In this document: positions 44,981-54,599 of the stretch, piece after piece
Layout of the letters: each line of letters opens with the position of its first letter
Numbering within the stretch: the stretch's first letter is position 1
Origin: Acidimicrobiia bacterium
Lineage (GTDB): Bacteria; Actinomycetota; Acidimicrobiia; Spongiisociales; ZC4RG35
Direction of reading: 5' to 3'
Length of the DNA stretch: 64,000 nt
Assembly: GCA_028285585.1 (NCBI GenBank)
Contig: JANQOU010000003.1
Location: forward strand, 1 to 64,000
The notes under the pieces: generated by a model
Told to the model about the DNA's origin: nothing
The model's database searches: none
What the model saw: the letters and a program-made list of their open reading frames with translations, nothing else
Translations under genes and position numbers: made by a program

Positions 44981-45861
44981 ATGACACGATCACCGCAGTC
45001 GAAGGGATCGAGGTCGGTCACTGGACTGACCTTCAGGGGAAGACCGGGTGCACGGTTGTGGTTCTCCCCGAGCCCAACGTGGTCACGGCCGAAGCCAGAG
45101 GGGCGGCGCCTGGCACCAGGGAGTACGCGTTGCTTCAGCAGGGGATGCGTGTCGAGCAGGCTCAGGCGATCGTGCTGACCGGTGGCTCCGCTTTCGGTCT
45201 TTCGAGCGCCGATGGCGTGGTCAGAGGCCTGGAGGCAGACGGGAGAGGCCATGAGACTCCAGTGGCCAGGATCCCGGTCGTGCCGGCAGCGGTGATCTTC
45301 GATCTCTTCCCCGGCGACGCCGCGGCCAGGCCCGGCCCGGATGAGGGTGAGATGGCATACCGGGACGCCTCCGACCGCCCGGTCGAGCAAGGGCTGGTTG
45401 GTGCCGGCACGGGGGCAACCGTGGCCAAGTGGCGCGGCTTCGAGAACATCCGGCCCGGTGGTCTCGGCTCGGCGACACGATCTGCCGGTGATGCCACGGT
45501 CGGTGCCATAGCGGTGGCAAATGCTGTGGGGGATGTCTTCACCATCGGTGGGGAACCGTTGACCGGCGGCTCTCCAGAGCCCGGGCCTCCGGCCCTGATG
45601 CCAGATCCTCTTACCAACACGACTCTTGTGGCTCTTGCCACCGACGCGAAGCTGAGTCGAGCCGAGCTGAGCCGGCTAGTTGTCAGGGCACACGGCGCAA
45701 TGGCTGCATGCATTCGCCCGGCCCACACTCGTTTCGACGGTGACATCGTGTTTGGCGTCTCCTGCGGGACCGTGGAGGCAAACGTCGAGGCCCTTGCCGA
45801 GGCGGCTTTTGGTGCCACGGCGGCGGCTATTGAGAACGCGGTCCGTTCGGCTTCGACCTGA
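44977..45861 (+). CDS. P1/DmpA-family peptidase (S58-like, Ntn fold)
   Basis: 294 residues from ATG 44977, overlapping the alr stop. The protein has GIEVGHWTD near the N-terminus, GCTVVVLPEPNVVTAEARGAAPGTRE, LTGGSAFGLSSADGVVRGLE and RPAHTRFDGDIVFGVS, a pattern I associate with DmpA/6-aminohexanoate-oligomer hydrolase-like enzymes, which self-cleave to expose a nucleophile. Substrate unknown. It often sits near tsa genes in actinobacteria. No signal peptide is present. Confidence 0.85.
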   Translation: MNDTITAVEGIEVGHWTDLQGKTGCTVVVLPEPNVVTAEARGAAPGTREYALLQQGMRVEQAQAIVLTGGSAFGLSSADGVVRGLEADGRGHETPVARIPVVPAAVIFDLFPGDAAARPGPDEGEMAYRDASDRPVEQGLVGAGTGATVAKWRGFENIRPGGLGSATRSAGDATVGAIAVANAVGDVFTIGGEPLTGGSPEPGPPALMPDPLTNTTLVALATDAKLSRAELSRLVVRAHGAMAACIRPAHTRFDGDIVFGVSCGTVEANVEALAEAAFGATAAAIENAVRSAST

Positions 45862-45899
45862 GGTGCTGAGCTCTGGCGATTACTGCCAGAATGGGTTGA

Positions 45900-46541
45900 G
45901 TGACCACCGCCGCTTCTGAATTCGATGCCTTGCGAGAGCGTGTTCTGGTTTGCACCGATTGCTCGCTGTGCGAGACCAGGACGAATGTGGTGTTTGGCGT
46001 CGGCTCGTCAACCGCACGATTGATGTTCGTCGGTGAGGCACCGGGCAAGAACGAAGACCTCCAAGGGGAGCCGTTCGTAGGAGCAGCCGGGCATCTGCTC
46101 GACGAGTTGCTGGCCGACATCAATGTTCCCCGAGGTGACGTGTACATAGCCAACGTCCTCAAGTGTCGTCCGCCAGGCAACCGCGACCCTCGGCCTGACG
46201 AGATCGACGCTTGCAAGGTCTATCTGCGGGAGCAGATCCGGATGATCTCACCTGAAGTGGTTGTGACTCTTGGCAACTTCGCAACCAAGCTCCTGCTTCG
46301 CACCGAGACGGGCATCACGAGGCTGCGCGGCACTCGCTACTCCTGGTGGCTTGGAGCGACATTGATCCCGACCTTCCATCCCGCAGCTGCCTTGCGAGGC
46401 GGCGACCGGGTCAAGGATCAGATGCGTCAGGACTTTTTCCTGGTGAGTGAGGTCTTGCGGGGTGAAGTGGTGACAGAGCCACCCCAGCAACCCGAGGAAG
46501 TCTCCGAGCCTGAAGCCGCCCAGATGGAGTTGTTCAGATGA
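45900..46541 (+). CDS. Uracil-DNA glycosylase, family 4
   Basis: A 213-residue Fe-S uracil-DNA glycosylase that excises uracil from DNA. The four cysteines expected for the 4Fe-4S cluster are visible: C18 and C21 (VCTDC), then LKC and DAC. The active-site motif is GEAPGKNED and the later motif IPTFHPAAAL. The C-terminus is a Glu/Pro/Gln tail ending MELFR, which resembles sliding-clamp-binding peptides. The start is GTG. It overlaps tsaE by four bases. Confidence 0.93.
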   Translation: MTTAASEFDALRERVLVCTDCSLCETRTNVVFGVGSSTARLMFVGEAPGKNEDLQGEPFVGAAGHLLDELLADINVPRGDVYIANVLKCRPPGNRDPRPDEIDACKVYLREQIRMISPEVVVTLGNFATKLLLRTETGITRLRGTRYSWWLGATLIPTFHPAAALRGGDRVKDQMRQDFFLVSEVLRGEVVTEPPQQPEEVSEPEAAQMELFR

Positions 46542-46990
46542 TCGAGGTCCGATGCCCCGATGCCGCAGACACTCAGGCCTTCGCTGGCCGTCTTGCTTCG
46601 GCGTTGCGGCCCGGGGATGTGATCGAGCTGGCCGGCGGCCTCGGCTCAGGGAAGACATTGTTCACCGGGGGTCTGGCCGCCGGGCTCGGTGTCGACGAGC
46701 CGGTGGTTTCCCCTTCGTTTGTCTTGGTTCGGCTCTACCGCAGCGGCTTCATGCCGGTGGTTCATGTCGATGTCTACCGGCTGGGCTCTCTGAACGAGTT
46801 CGACGACCTCGACGTTTTCGAGCTGGCACGAGACGGAGTCCTTGTTATCGAGTGGGGTGACGCTGTGGAGCAGACGCTTCCAGAAGATCACCTGCGGATC
46901 GAGTTTGCGGTGGAAGACGACGAAACCAGGGTCCTCCGCCTCGTCCCTTCGGGAACCTGGGCTGAGCGCGACCTGGCCGGGGTGGCATGA
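46538..46990 (+). CDS. tsaE: tRNA t6A biosynthesis ATPase TsaE
   Basis: 150 residues. The P-loop LAGGLGSGKTLFTGGLAAGLG, the switch region SPSFVLVRLY, HVDVYRLGS and VIEWGD are the standard TsaE motifs. It supports TsaB/TsaD in making N6-threonylcarbamoyladenosine in tRNA. It overlaps both the UDG gene and tsaB by four bases (ATGA type). Confidence 0.96.
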   Translation: MIEVRCPDAADTQAFAGRLASALRPGDVIELAGGLGSGKTLFTGGLAAGLGVDEPVVSPSFVLVRLYRSGFMPVVHVDVYRLGSLNEFDDLDVFELARDGVLVIEWGDAVEQTLPEDHLRIEFAVEDDETRVLRLVPSGTWAERDLAGVA

Positions 46991-47694
46991 AGCTTCTCGC
47001 CATCGAGACCGCCACACCAGGGGCCTCCGTGGCGCTGGTCGAAGATCGCACGACACTCGCTGCTGCTTCGAGGATCGATCGGGTCGGCCATGCCGAGTTC
47101 TTGGTGCCGGCCATCGACTTCTGCTTCGACCAGGTCGGCTGGAATCCGTCTGATCTCGATGCCGTGGTCGTCGATGTCGGCCCCGGCTTGTACACGGGGA
47201 TTCGTGTCGGGCTGGCAACTGCCCAAGGTTTGGCAGCAGCCTTTGGAATCCCGGTCATCCCTGCGGTGTCCGTGGACGCCGTTGCCCTAGAGGCCAGGAC
47301 CGGACATCGCATGATCTGGGCGGTGGTGGATGTGAGACGGGGCGAGTTCGCGGTTGGCCGCTATCAGCCGGTGCCTGGTGGAGTGGTCAAGCAGGGCCCG
47401 ACCGAGTTGCTCAAGCCTGATGTTCTCAGAGCCATGCTCGACTCCAGCTCGGAGCAGAGTCTTGTGGTTGGGGATGTCAGCGCCTTGCCAGAGGGGATTT
47501 TCCGGGGTCTCCATAGGGCCAAGACCGGCAAGCCCAGGTACCCGTATGCGGTGACCCTGGCCGAGATTGGCCACGCCCGTTACGAGGCCGGCGAATATCC
47601 GGCACCCGACGACATCCGCCCGCTCTACATGCGTGAGCCAGATGTCACCATCAACTGGGAGAAGCTCCGCGAGGAGGGGCCGTGGGCAAGCTGA
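46987..47694 (+). CDS. tsaB: tRNA t6A biosynthesis protein TsaB
   Basis: 235 residues of the ASKHA fold. It begins LLAIETATPGASVALVE and contains FLVPAIDF and VVDVGPGLYTGIRVGLATAQGLA, typical of TsaB. It scaffolds TsaD and TsaE in t6A synthesis. Metal-binding residues of TsaD are absent, as expected. Overlaps tsaE upstream and rimI downstream. Confidence 0.95.
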   Translation: MKLLAIETATPGASVALVEDRTTLAAASRIDRVGHAEFLVPAIDFCFDQVGWNPSDLDAVVVDVGPGLYTGIRVGLATAQGLAAAFGIPVIPAVSVDAVALEARTGHRMIWAVVDVRRGEFAVGRYQPVPGGVVKQGPTELLKPDVLRAMLDSSSEQSLVVGDVSALPEGIFRGLHRAKTGKPRYPYAVTLAEIGHARYEAGEYPAPDDIRPLYMREPDVTINWEKLREEGPWAS

Positions 47695-48161
47695 TGACCC
47701 TTCGTGCATTCGAGGAGGCGGATATCCCCGCGGTTGCCGCATTGGAGGCAGCCAACCAGCCAAGACCGTGGTCGCCGAAGGTGTTCATCGACGAGATCGG
47801 GAGGTCTGATCGCCGATACATCGTGGCCGAGGATGACGGAATCGTCGGCTTCGGCGGGGTGATGCTGGTGGGTGACGAGGCGCACGTGACCAACCTTCTC
47901 GTCGATCCGGCCCGACGTGGCGAGGGCATCGGCAGATCGGTCCTCACCAAGCTGGTCTTGCTTTCTGTCGACTCGGGGGCCGAGCATCTGACGCTCGAAG
48001 TGCGATCCAAGAACGAAGCGGCCCTTGGGCTCTATCGCAGCTTCGGGCTGGCGCCTGTGGGTGTGAGACCCAAATACTACGGAGACGACGACGCCCTGAT
48101 CATGTGGGCCCACGACATCGCCACCACCTGGCCTAGCTCGACAGAGGAGTCGGAGCATTGA
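47694..48161 (+). CDS. rimI: Ribosomal-protein-S18-alanine N-acetyltransferase RimI-like
   Basis: 155 residues from ATG 47694 (TGATG with tsaB); GTG 47682 is the track start. The GNAT domain has [20 protein letters not shown] (acetyl-CoA loop) and [21 protein letters not shown]. The position between tsaB and tsaD is the usual place for rimI. It acetylates protein N-termini, classically that of S18. The stop overlaps the tsaD TTG start. Confidence 0.92.
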   Translation: MTLRAFEEADIPAVAALEAANQPRPWSPKVFIDEIGRSDRRYIVAEDDGIVGFGGVMLVGDEAHVTNLLVDPARRGEGIGRSVLTKLVLLSVDSGAEHLTLEVRSKNEAALGLYRSFGLAPVGVRPKYYGDDDALIMWAHDIATTWPSSTEESEH

Positions 48162-49159
48162 AGCCGACCATCCTCGCCTTCGAGACCAGCTGTGACGAGA
48201 CGGCTGTGGCCGTGGTTCACGGCGACGAAGCCCTTTCCAACGTGTTGTCCAGCCAGGTCGATCTCCATTCGCGCTTCGGTGGCGTGGTGCCCGAGGTTGC
48301 CGCCCGGGCACATGTCGAGTCGATCCGTGGCCTGACCCACCAGGCGCTGTCGGAGGCTGGCGTGCACCCGGCCGACCTCGACGGGATCGCCGCCACCGCC
48401 GGTCCTGGCCTCGTCGGCGCTCTCCTTGTCGGGCACTCCTTTGCCAAGGCGACAGCCTGGGCCCGGCAGCTGCCCTTCATCGGCGTCGATCACATGGAAG
48501 GCCACTTGATGGCCCCGCGTCTCCAGTTCGAGGAGTTCACACCTCCTGCGGTGGTGCTGCTTGCGTCGGGTGGGCACAGCCAGATCGTTCACGTCACCGA
48601 CTGGGGTGAGTACCAGACGCTCGGGTCGACCATCGACGACGCAGCCGGGGAGGCGTTCGACAAGCTGGCCCGAGCGATGGGTCTCGGGTTTCCAGGTGGC
48701 CCTGCTATCGACAAGGCGTCAGAAGGTGGTGACCCGGCGACGGTGCGTTTTCCCAGGGCGTTGCCCGACCGGCCGTTCGACTTCTCCTTCTCGGGGTTGA
48801 AGACGTCGGTTGTCAGGTTCATCGAGAAGGCGGTGGCCGCTGATGAGCTTCCGTCGCTGCCAGACGTCGCAGCTTCGGTTCAGGAGGCGATAGTGGACGT
48901 CCTAGTGGACAAGACCTTCGAGGCCGTCGATCAGACAGGGGTTCTCGTGGTCGGTGGGGGAGGAGGGGTCCTCGCCAATCGCAGGTTGAGGGCCCGTTTC
49001 GCAGAGGAGGCCGACAAGCGTGGAGTGACGCTCACGATGCCGGACCCTGTGTTGTGCACCGACAATGCCGCGATGATCGGCGTCGCCGGGGCTCACTGGC
49101 TGTCCGTGGGGAGAATCACCGATTGGGCGGAGAACGCCGACCCGTCGCTGATACTTTGA
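48158..49159 (+). CDS. tsaD: tRNA N6-adenosine threonylcarbamoyltransferase TsaD
   Basis: 333 residues, the catalytic subunit of t6A synthesis. Motifs: [29 protein letters not shown], the metal site [36 protein letters not shown] and [14 protein letters not shown]. The start is TTG, overlapping the rimI stop. A hairpin and two CIRCE operators follow before groES. Confidence 0.96.
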   Translation: MKPTILAFETSCDETAVAVVHGDEALSNVLSSQVDLHSRFGGVVPEVAARAHVESIRGLTHQALSEAGVHPADLDGIAATAGPGLVGALLVGHSFAKATAWARQLPFIGVDHMEGHLMAPRLQFEEFTPPAVVLLASGGHSQIVHVTDWGEYQTLGSTIDDAAGEAFDKLARAMGLGFPGGPAIDKASEGGDPATVRFPRALPDRPFDFSFSGLKTSVVRFIEKAVAADELPSLPDVAASVQEAIVDVLVDKTFEAVDQTGVLVVGGGGGVLANRRLRARFAEEADKRGVTLTMPDPVLCTDNAAMIGVAGAHWLSVGRITDWAENADPSLIL

Positions 49160-49168
49160 AAGCAGCTG

Positions 49169-49195
49169 GGATCTGAGTCTCTTCGACTCAGATCC
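49169..49195 (+). terminator. Hairpin after tsaD
   Basis: A perfect 11-base-pair stem, GGATCTGAGTC with GACTCAGATCC around loop TCTTC, begins ten bases after the tsaD stop. No U-run follows (AGTTAGC), so it may act as a weak or factor-assisted terminator that separates the nnr-tsaD operon from groESL. Confidence 0.6.
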
Positions 49196-49197
49196 AG

Positions 49198-49224
49198 TTA
49201 GCACTCCATCTCCCGGAGTGCTAG
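49198..49224 (+). promoter_or_regulatory. CIRCE operator 1 (HrcA site)
   Basis: TTAGCACTC - 9 bases - GAGTGCTAG. This matches the CIRCE consensus TTAGCACTC-N9-GAGTGCTAA with one mismatch at the last base. HrcA binds CIRCE to repress chaperonin genes until heat shock. Confidence 0.93.
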
Positions 49225-49232
49225 CGTGCCTC

Positions 49233-49259
49233 CTAGCACTCGACTAGCGAGAGTGCTAA
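49233..49259 (+). promoter_or_regulatory. CIRCE operator 2 (HrcA site)
   Basis: CTAGCACTC - 9 bases - GAGTGCTAA, one mismatch to consensus at the first base. It lies 35 bases after the first copy (start to start) and 92 bases before groES. The tandem arrangement suggests tight HrcA control of groESL. Confidence 0.93.
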
Positions 49260-49351
49260 AGGTGGGCAAAATGCCTTTCATTCCTTGATGAATCGGGGAG
49301 TGGAGGCGTGCCCGTTGGTAAGCACGTAAACGCTCAAGGAGGAGCATACGT

Positions 49352-49642
49352 ATGAAGCTTCAGCCGCTCGGTGATCGTGTGGTTGTCACAGCTACGGACG
49401 AGGCGGAGTCCCGCACTCCGTCCGGGCTGGTCATCCCCGACACCGCAAAGGAGAAGCCGCAGATCGGCGAAGTCGTAGCAGTGGGCCCTGGGGTCCGTGA
49501 CGACGACGGCGAGCGCATCGAGATGGATGTGTCTGTCGGCGACAAGGTTCTCTACTCGAAGTTCGCCGGCACCGAGGTCAAGCTCGACTCGGACGAGTAT
49601 CTCGTCCTTTCCGAGCGCGACGTCTTGGCGATTGTCAACTGA
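49352..49642 (+). CDS. groES: Co-chaperonin GroES
   Basis: 96 residues, full family length. [10 protein letters not shown] at the start, the mobile loop [20 protein letters not shown] and [15 protein letters not shown] are diagnostic. It caps the GroEL ring during protein folding. AAGGAGGAG precedes the ATG. It is the first gene of the CIRCE-controlled groES-groEL operon. Confidence 0.98.
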   Translation: MKLQPLGDRVVVTATDEAESRTPSGLVIPDTAKEKPQIGEVVAVGPGVRDDDGERIEMDVSVGDKVLYSKFAGTEVKLDSDEYLVLSERDVLAIVN

Positions 49643-49650
49643 GGAGCTGA

Positions 49651-51291
<1,641 letters not shown>

Positions 51292-51313
51292 TCCTCTGTC
51301 TGAATCGACTGTT

Positions 51314-51343
51314 GGAGAAGGGGCCTTCACGGGCCCCTTCTCC
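51314..51343 (+). terminator. Terminator after groEL
   Basis: The 12-base-pair GC-rich stem GGAGAAGGGGCC/GGCCCCTTCTCC with loop TTCACG lies 23 bases after the groEL stop and is followed by TCTTT. This is a plausible intrinsic terminator for the groESL mRNA. Confidence 0.85.
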
Positions 51344-51429
51344 TCTTTGGGCGCTGCCTTGGTTGGAAATCCATTCTCGCTCACCTAACTTGGTGTCGCC
51401 AAGGTCGAATCGAGAGGGAGGGTCTCACT

Positions 51430-52554
51430 TTGCCATCTGTCCGTTCGCTGGTGAGATGGCTCACCCGTGTTGTGCCGGAGGAGTATCGGCCGGAGGTTCG
51501 CAAGTACCAGCGTTATGTGCTGCAAGCCGCCACCGCGGCCAAGGGTGGCCGCAGGCCGATCAAGGCGGAACGGGTGGTGTGGCTCCGCACCGAGGTTGCG
51601 GATATTGAAACCGTCTTGCTTCCTCACCCAGGGCCCACAGAGGTCTTGGTCGAGATTGAGCGCACTCTGGTCAGCGTGGGGACTGAGAGGGCGTTTCTGG
51701 CGGGTTTGCCCAACGCTTCTCAGACGTTTCCGTCCGGTGCAGGGTATTCCGCCTCCGGGAGAGTGATCGAGGTCGGCCGCAGAGTGTCAGGCTTGTCAGT
51801 TGGCCAGCGGGTGGCCGGTGTGGCTCCTCACGTCTCCCACGCGGTGGGCGATGCCGATCGATTCGTTCCCGTGCCCGATGACGTCCCTCCTAGGGACGCC
51901 TCCTTCGTTCAATTGGGGGCGATTGCCATGCATGGGTTGCGTCGAGCCCGGATCTCGCCGGGGATGACAGTTGCCGTGGTCGGTCTCGGGCTCATAGGCC
52001 AGCTCAGCATCCAATTGGCTCGCTGGGCAGGAGCTGTTCCAATCGTGGGCGTGGCGCGTACGAGCGCCCATCACGAACAGGCGTTGGCCAGCGGATGCGA
52101 TGACGTGGTCGCGTTGGGTGAGGACCCGTTGGCCGATTCGCAAATCGGGGCCGATGTGGTCATCGAGGCTTCCGGCAACCCTGTGGCCGCGCTCTCGGCG
52201 TGCCAGATGGCTCGCGATGGAGGAAGGGTCGTGCTATTGGGTAGCTCCCGAGGATTGACACATGACACCGATTTTGGTGAGTTAGTTGCTGACCGTGGCC
52301 TGTCTTTGGTAGGAGCCCATATCTCGAACGCTCCCAAGCGGTGGTCGAAGGGGTCAGAGTGGCCTCGTCGCGCCGAGTCGGCGCTGTTCTTGGATCTCCA
52401 AGCAAACCGGCGAGTGAAAGTTGGGCATCTCGTAGACCGTGAGGTTGCGCCGAGTGATGCCAACGCCGTTTATGAGCAAATGCTGGCGGGGCAGACGACG
52501 ACGTTGGGGCTCGTATTCAATTGGTCTCAAGCCAGGAAGGAGGTCTGCTCTTGA
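51430..52554 (+). CDS. MDR-family (alcohol dehydrogenase-like) oxidoreductase
   Basis: 374 residues from TTG 51430 with GGGAGGG upstream. Medium-chain dehydrogenase fold: VLVEIERTLVSVGTERAFL (GroES-like domain), then the Rossmann domain with TVAVVGLGLIGQLSIQLARWAGA and VVIEASGNPVAALSACQMARDGGRVVLLG. The canonical zinc ligands are not evident. It overlaps the downstream Gfo/Idh gene by four bases. Such MDR/Gfo-Idh pairs, sometimes fused, occur in exopolysaccharide loci. The substrate is probably a sugar or sugar alcohol derivative. Confidence 0.85.
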   Translation: MPSVRSLVRWLTRVVPEEYRPEVRKYQRYVLQAATAAKGGRRPIKAERVVWLRTEVADIETVLLPHPGPTEVLVEIERTLVSVGTERAFLAGLPNASQTFPSGAGYSASGRVIEVGRRVSGLSVGQRVAGVAPHVSHAVGDADRFVPVPDDVPPRDASFVQLGAIAMHGLRRARISPGMTVAVVGLGLIGQLSIQLARWAGAVPIVGVARTSAHHEQALASGCDDVVALGEDPLADSQIGADVVIEASGNPVAALSACQMARDGGRVVLLGSSRGLTHDTDFGELVADRGLSLVGAHISNAPKRWSKGSEWPRRAESALFLDLQANRRVKVGHLVDREVAPSDANAVYEQMLAGQTTTLGLVFNWSQARKEVCS

Positions 52555-53585
52555 GGATCTCCTTGATCGGTTGCGGTGAGATCTCGCCTCACAATGCCAG
52601 TGGGATCGTTGCGTCGCGAAGGGGTGAGTTAGGTCCTGTCATGGATCTGAATGCTCAGGCTGCTCAGATGCTGGGTGATCAGTTTGGTGTTCCGCACACA
52701 ACGGAGCTCTCCTCGATCTTGGACGATGCTGCCGTGGATGCGGTGGTGATTGCCGTGCCGCACTTTCTCCACGCCGATATGGCTCGCCAAGCCGCTGAGG
52801 CCGGGAAGCATGTGATTGTTGAGAAACCGATAGCAACAACACCCAAGGACGCAGACCTGATGATCGAGTCGTGCCGTAAGGCGGGTGTGAGCCTTTCGGT
52901 TTTGTTCAGCTTCCGCTACGAGCCCCGACTAGTTCGTGCGAAAGAGGTGTTTGATGCGGGTGCGATCGGGGAAGTGGTTGCCACGAGCATTCAGTTTGTG
53001 ACCGAGAAGCCTACGAGTTACTTCACAGAAGGCTACGACAAGCGAGTTCAAAGCGATTGGCGTGGGTCATGGTCCAAGGCTGGCGGTGGTGTGCTCTTGA
53101 TGAACGTATGTCACATGCTGGACTACTTCAGGTATGTCACCGGTTTGGATGTCTCGCAGGTTTCAGGGGAGATGTCTTCGGACAGGTCGCCCGCCGAGGT
53201 TGAGGACACGATTGCGGTTTCAATGCGTTACAGCTCCGGTGCCATAGGCTCGGTTCTCGCCTCTGGAGCAGCTCGCGGGGAGAAGTGGCGGTCTGACGAG
53301 ATGATCTGGGGTACTCACGGCTCGATGGAGCTTGCGCCAAACAACCGCGTCTACACCATGCGCCGATCTGGTGGCCTGCTGCCGGCGCGCTGGCAGCGCT
53401 TGAAGCTCGGCCCGAAGGTCAATCGAATCGCCCGCTACTTCGACGAGTTCATCGACTCGGTGGCCAAAGGTGAGGAGCCAGCAGTCACCGGCGAGGATGG
53501 TCGAGTGAATCTCGAAGTGGTGCTTGCTGTCTACGAGGCTGCTCGCACGGGGGTATCCGTTGCCGTCGGAGAAAGCCGCCCGTGA
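52551..53585 (+). CDS. Gfo/Idh/MocA-family oxidoreductase
   Basis: 344 residues from TTG 52551 with AGGAAGGAGGT upstream; the track start is ten codons earlier inside the previous gene. The NAD-binding motif is ISLIGCGEIS and the family signature VIVEKPIATT contains the conserved EKP lysine. WRGSWSKAGGGVLLMNVCHMLDYFRY provides the active-site His region. It probably oxidises or epimerises a nucleotide sugar together with the MDR protein. It overlaps both neighbours by four bases. Confidence 0.9.
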   Translation: MRISLIGCGEISPHNASGIVASRRGELGPVMDLNAQAAQMLGDQFGVPHTTELSSILDDAAVDAVVIAVPHFLHADMARQAAEAGKHVIVEKPIATTPKDADLMIESCRKAGVSLSVLFSFRYEPRLVRAKEVFDAGAIGEVVATSIQFVTEKPTSYFTEGYDKRVQSDWRGSWSKAGGGVLLMNVCHMLDYFRYVTGLDVSQVSGEMSSDRSPAEVEDTIAVSMRYSSGAIGSVLASGAARGEKWRSDEMIWGTHGSMELAPNNRVYTMRRSGGLLPARWQRLKLGPKVNRIARYFDEFIDSVAKGEEPAVTGEDGRVNLEVVLAVYEAARTGVSVAVGESRP

Positions 53586-54340
53586 AGCTGGTTGAGTCGA
53601 GCAGTGAGGCAGGGGATAGCGCGAGCCCAGAGCGGTCGGCTGTAAGTGTCCGGGTGACACACACTCTTCGTGATGTGAGCGGTGACCCGCGCGCAGTGGC
53701 CTCGCTCGGGATTGACGGCACGACAGGAAAGGAGTTGGTGGTTCTCGCTTCTGAAGTCGGGTCGCATGTGGAGGCACCGGCACACGTCTTCTTCGAGCCT
53801 CTCACCACTGATCCGATCGTCAACTTGCTGATACCACTGGTTGCCCGGTCGTTGGATGCAATGGAAGCTGCGAACGTCCAGCCCGGATGGACTGCACACG
53901 TCTTGGGATGCAATCTTCCCGCTCGGATTCATGCCGAAGTGTGCAATTGGGGAGGCGCTCGCTCGGTGCTGAGCCAGGCGGGCTCCGCAATGCTGGAGCA
54001 AACCGATATCGGCGGCCCGTCAGAGCATGTGTTCTTCCTGTTCGGAGTCACCAATCGTGAGTTGAGCGCCGTTCTGTCGGCGGCTCCTGACCTAAGCACC
54101 GTCGTAATCAGCGATCTGACGCCCGGCGACCCTCTACCGATCAGCTTCTACGGCTCGATGCACCGGAGAGGGGTCGACCTGCTCGCTCCGAACCCGAAAC
54201 CTCGCGACGAGCTGATGGGACGCGCTGCTTCACTCCTGAAAGAAAGGCCGATCACTGATGCTTTGTCTCTTGGGTCGTTCTCTGTTGAGACGGGCACTGC
54301 CGACGGTTCTGGTTGCAAGGTGATCGACTGGCCGTCCTGA
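53582..54340 (+). CDS. Degenerate MDR-like protein without cofactor motif
   Basis: 252 residues from GTG 53582, coupled to the Gfo/Idh gene. I do not recognise a defined family. The middle (LVARSLDAMEAANVQPGWTAHVLGCNLPARIHAEV) aligns by eye with the Rossmann core of MDR proteins, and the preceding SEVGSHVEAPAHVFFEPL with the end of their catalytic domain. The glycine-rich NAD motif is lost (VLGCNLPAR), and no zinc ligands are visible. It may be a non-catalytic partner of the MDR/Gfo pair or a diverged enzyme. It converges with the ACP gene across 16 bases. Confidence 0.6.
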   Translation: MKLVESSSEAGDSASPERSAVSVRVTHTLRDVSGDPRAVASLGIDGTTGKELVVLASEVGSHVEAPAHVFFEPLTTDPIVNLLIPLVARSLDAMEAANVQPGWTAHVLGCNLPARIHAEVCNWGGARSVLSQAGSAMLEQTDIGGPSEHVFFLFGVTNRELSAVLSAAPDLSTVVISDLTPGDPLPISFYGSMHRRGVDLLAPNPKPRDELMGRAASLLKERPITDALSLGSFSVETGTADGSGCKVIDWPS

Positions 54341-54356
54341 GACGAGCCAAGCCAAG

Positions 54357-54599
54357 TCAGTGCTGCAGGCCTGCCTTAGCCTCGACGAGTGTTTGGAGAG
54401 CTCCTACGTCTTCCAGGCGCGCGAATTCCTCACCTGCGAACTGGATCCCAAACTCCTGCTCGATCAGAAACATGAGTGTCACGTGGGCCAGTGAGTCCCA
54501 TTCTTCGATATCCGCCGCCGTAGTCGCGCTCGTTAAGACGAGATTGGGGTCATCGAGCACATCGCGAAAGATGTGCAGAAGACGATCATCGACTGTCAC
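54357..54599 (-). CDS. Acyl carrier protein
   Basis: 80 residues, four-helix carrier with the phosphopantetheine serine Ser36 in IEEWDSLAHVTLMF. The EWDSLAH form is typical of ACPs that travel with FkbH-like proteins. The start is GTG, overlapping the FkbH stop (GTGA). It is the last gene of the operon CysE-like, FkbH-like, ACP. Its holo-form could be made by AcpS at 33613. Confidence 0.9.
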   Translation of the reverse strand: MTVDDRLLHIFRDVLDDPNLVLTSATTAADIEEWDSLAHVTLMFLIEQEFGIQFAGEEFARLEDVGALQTLVEAKAGLQH

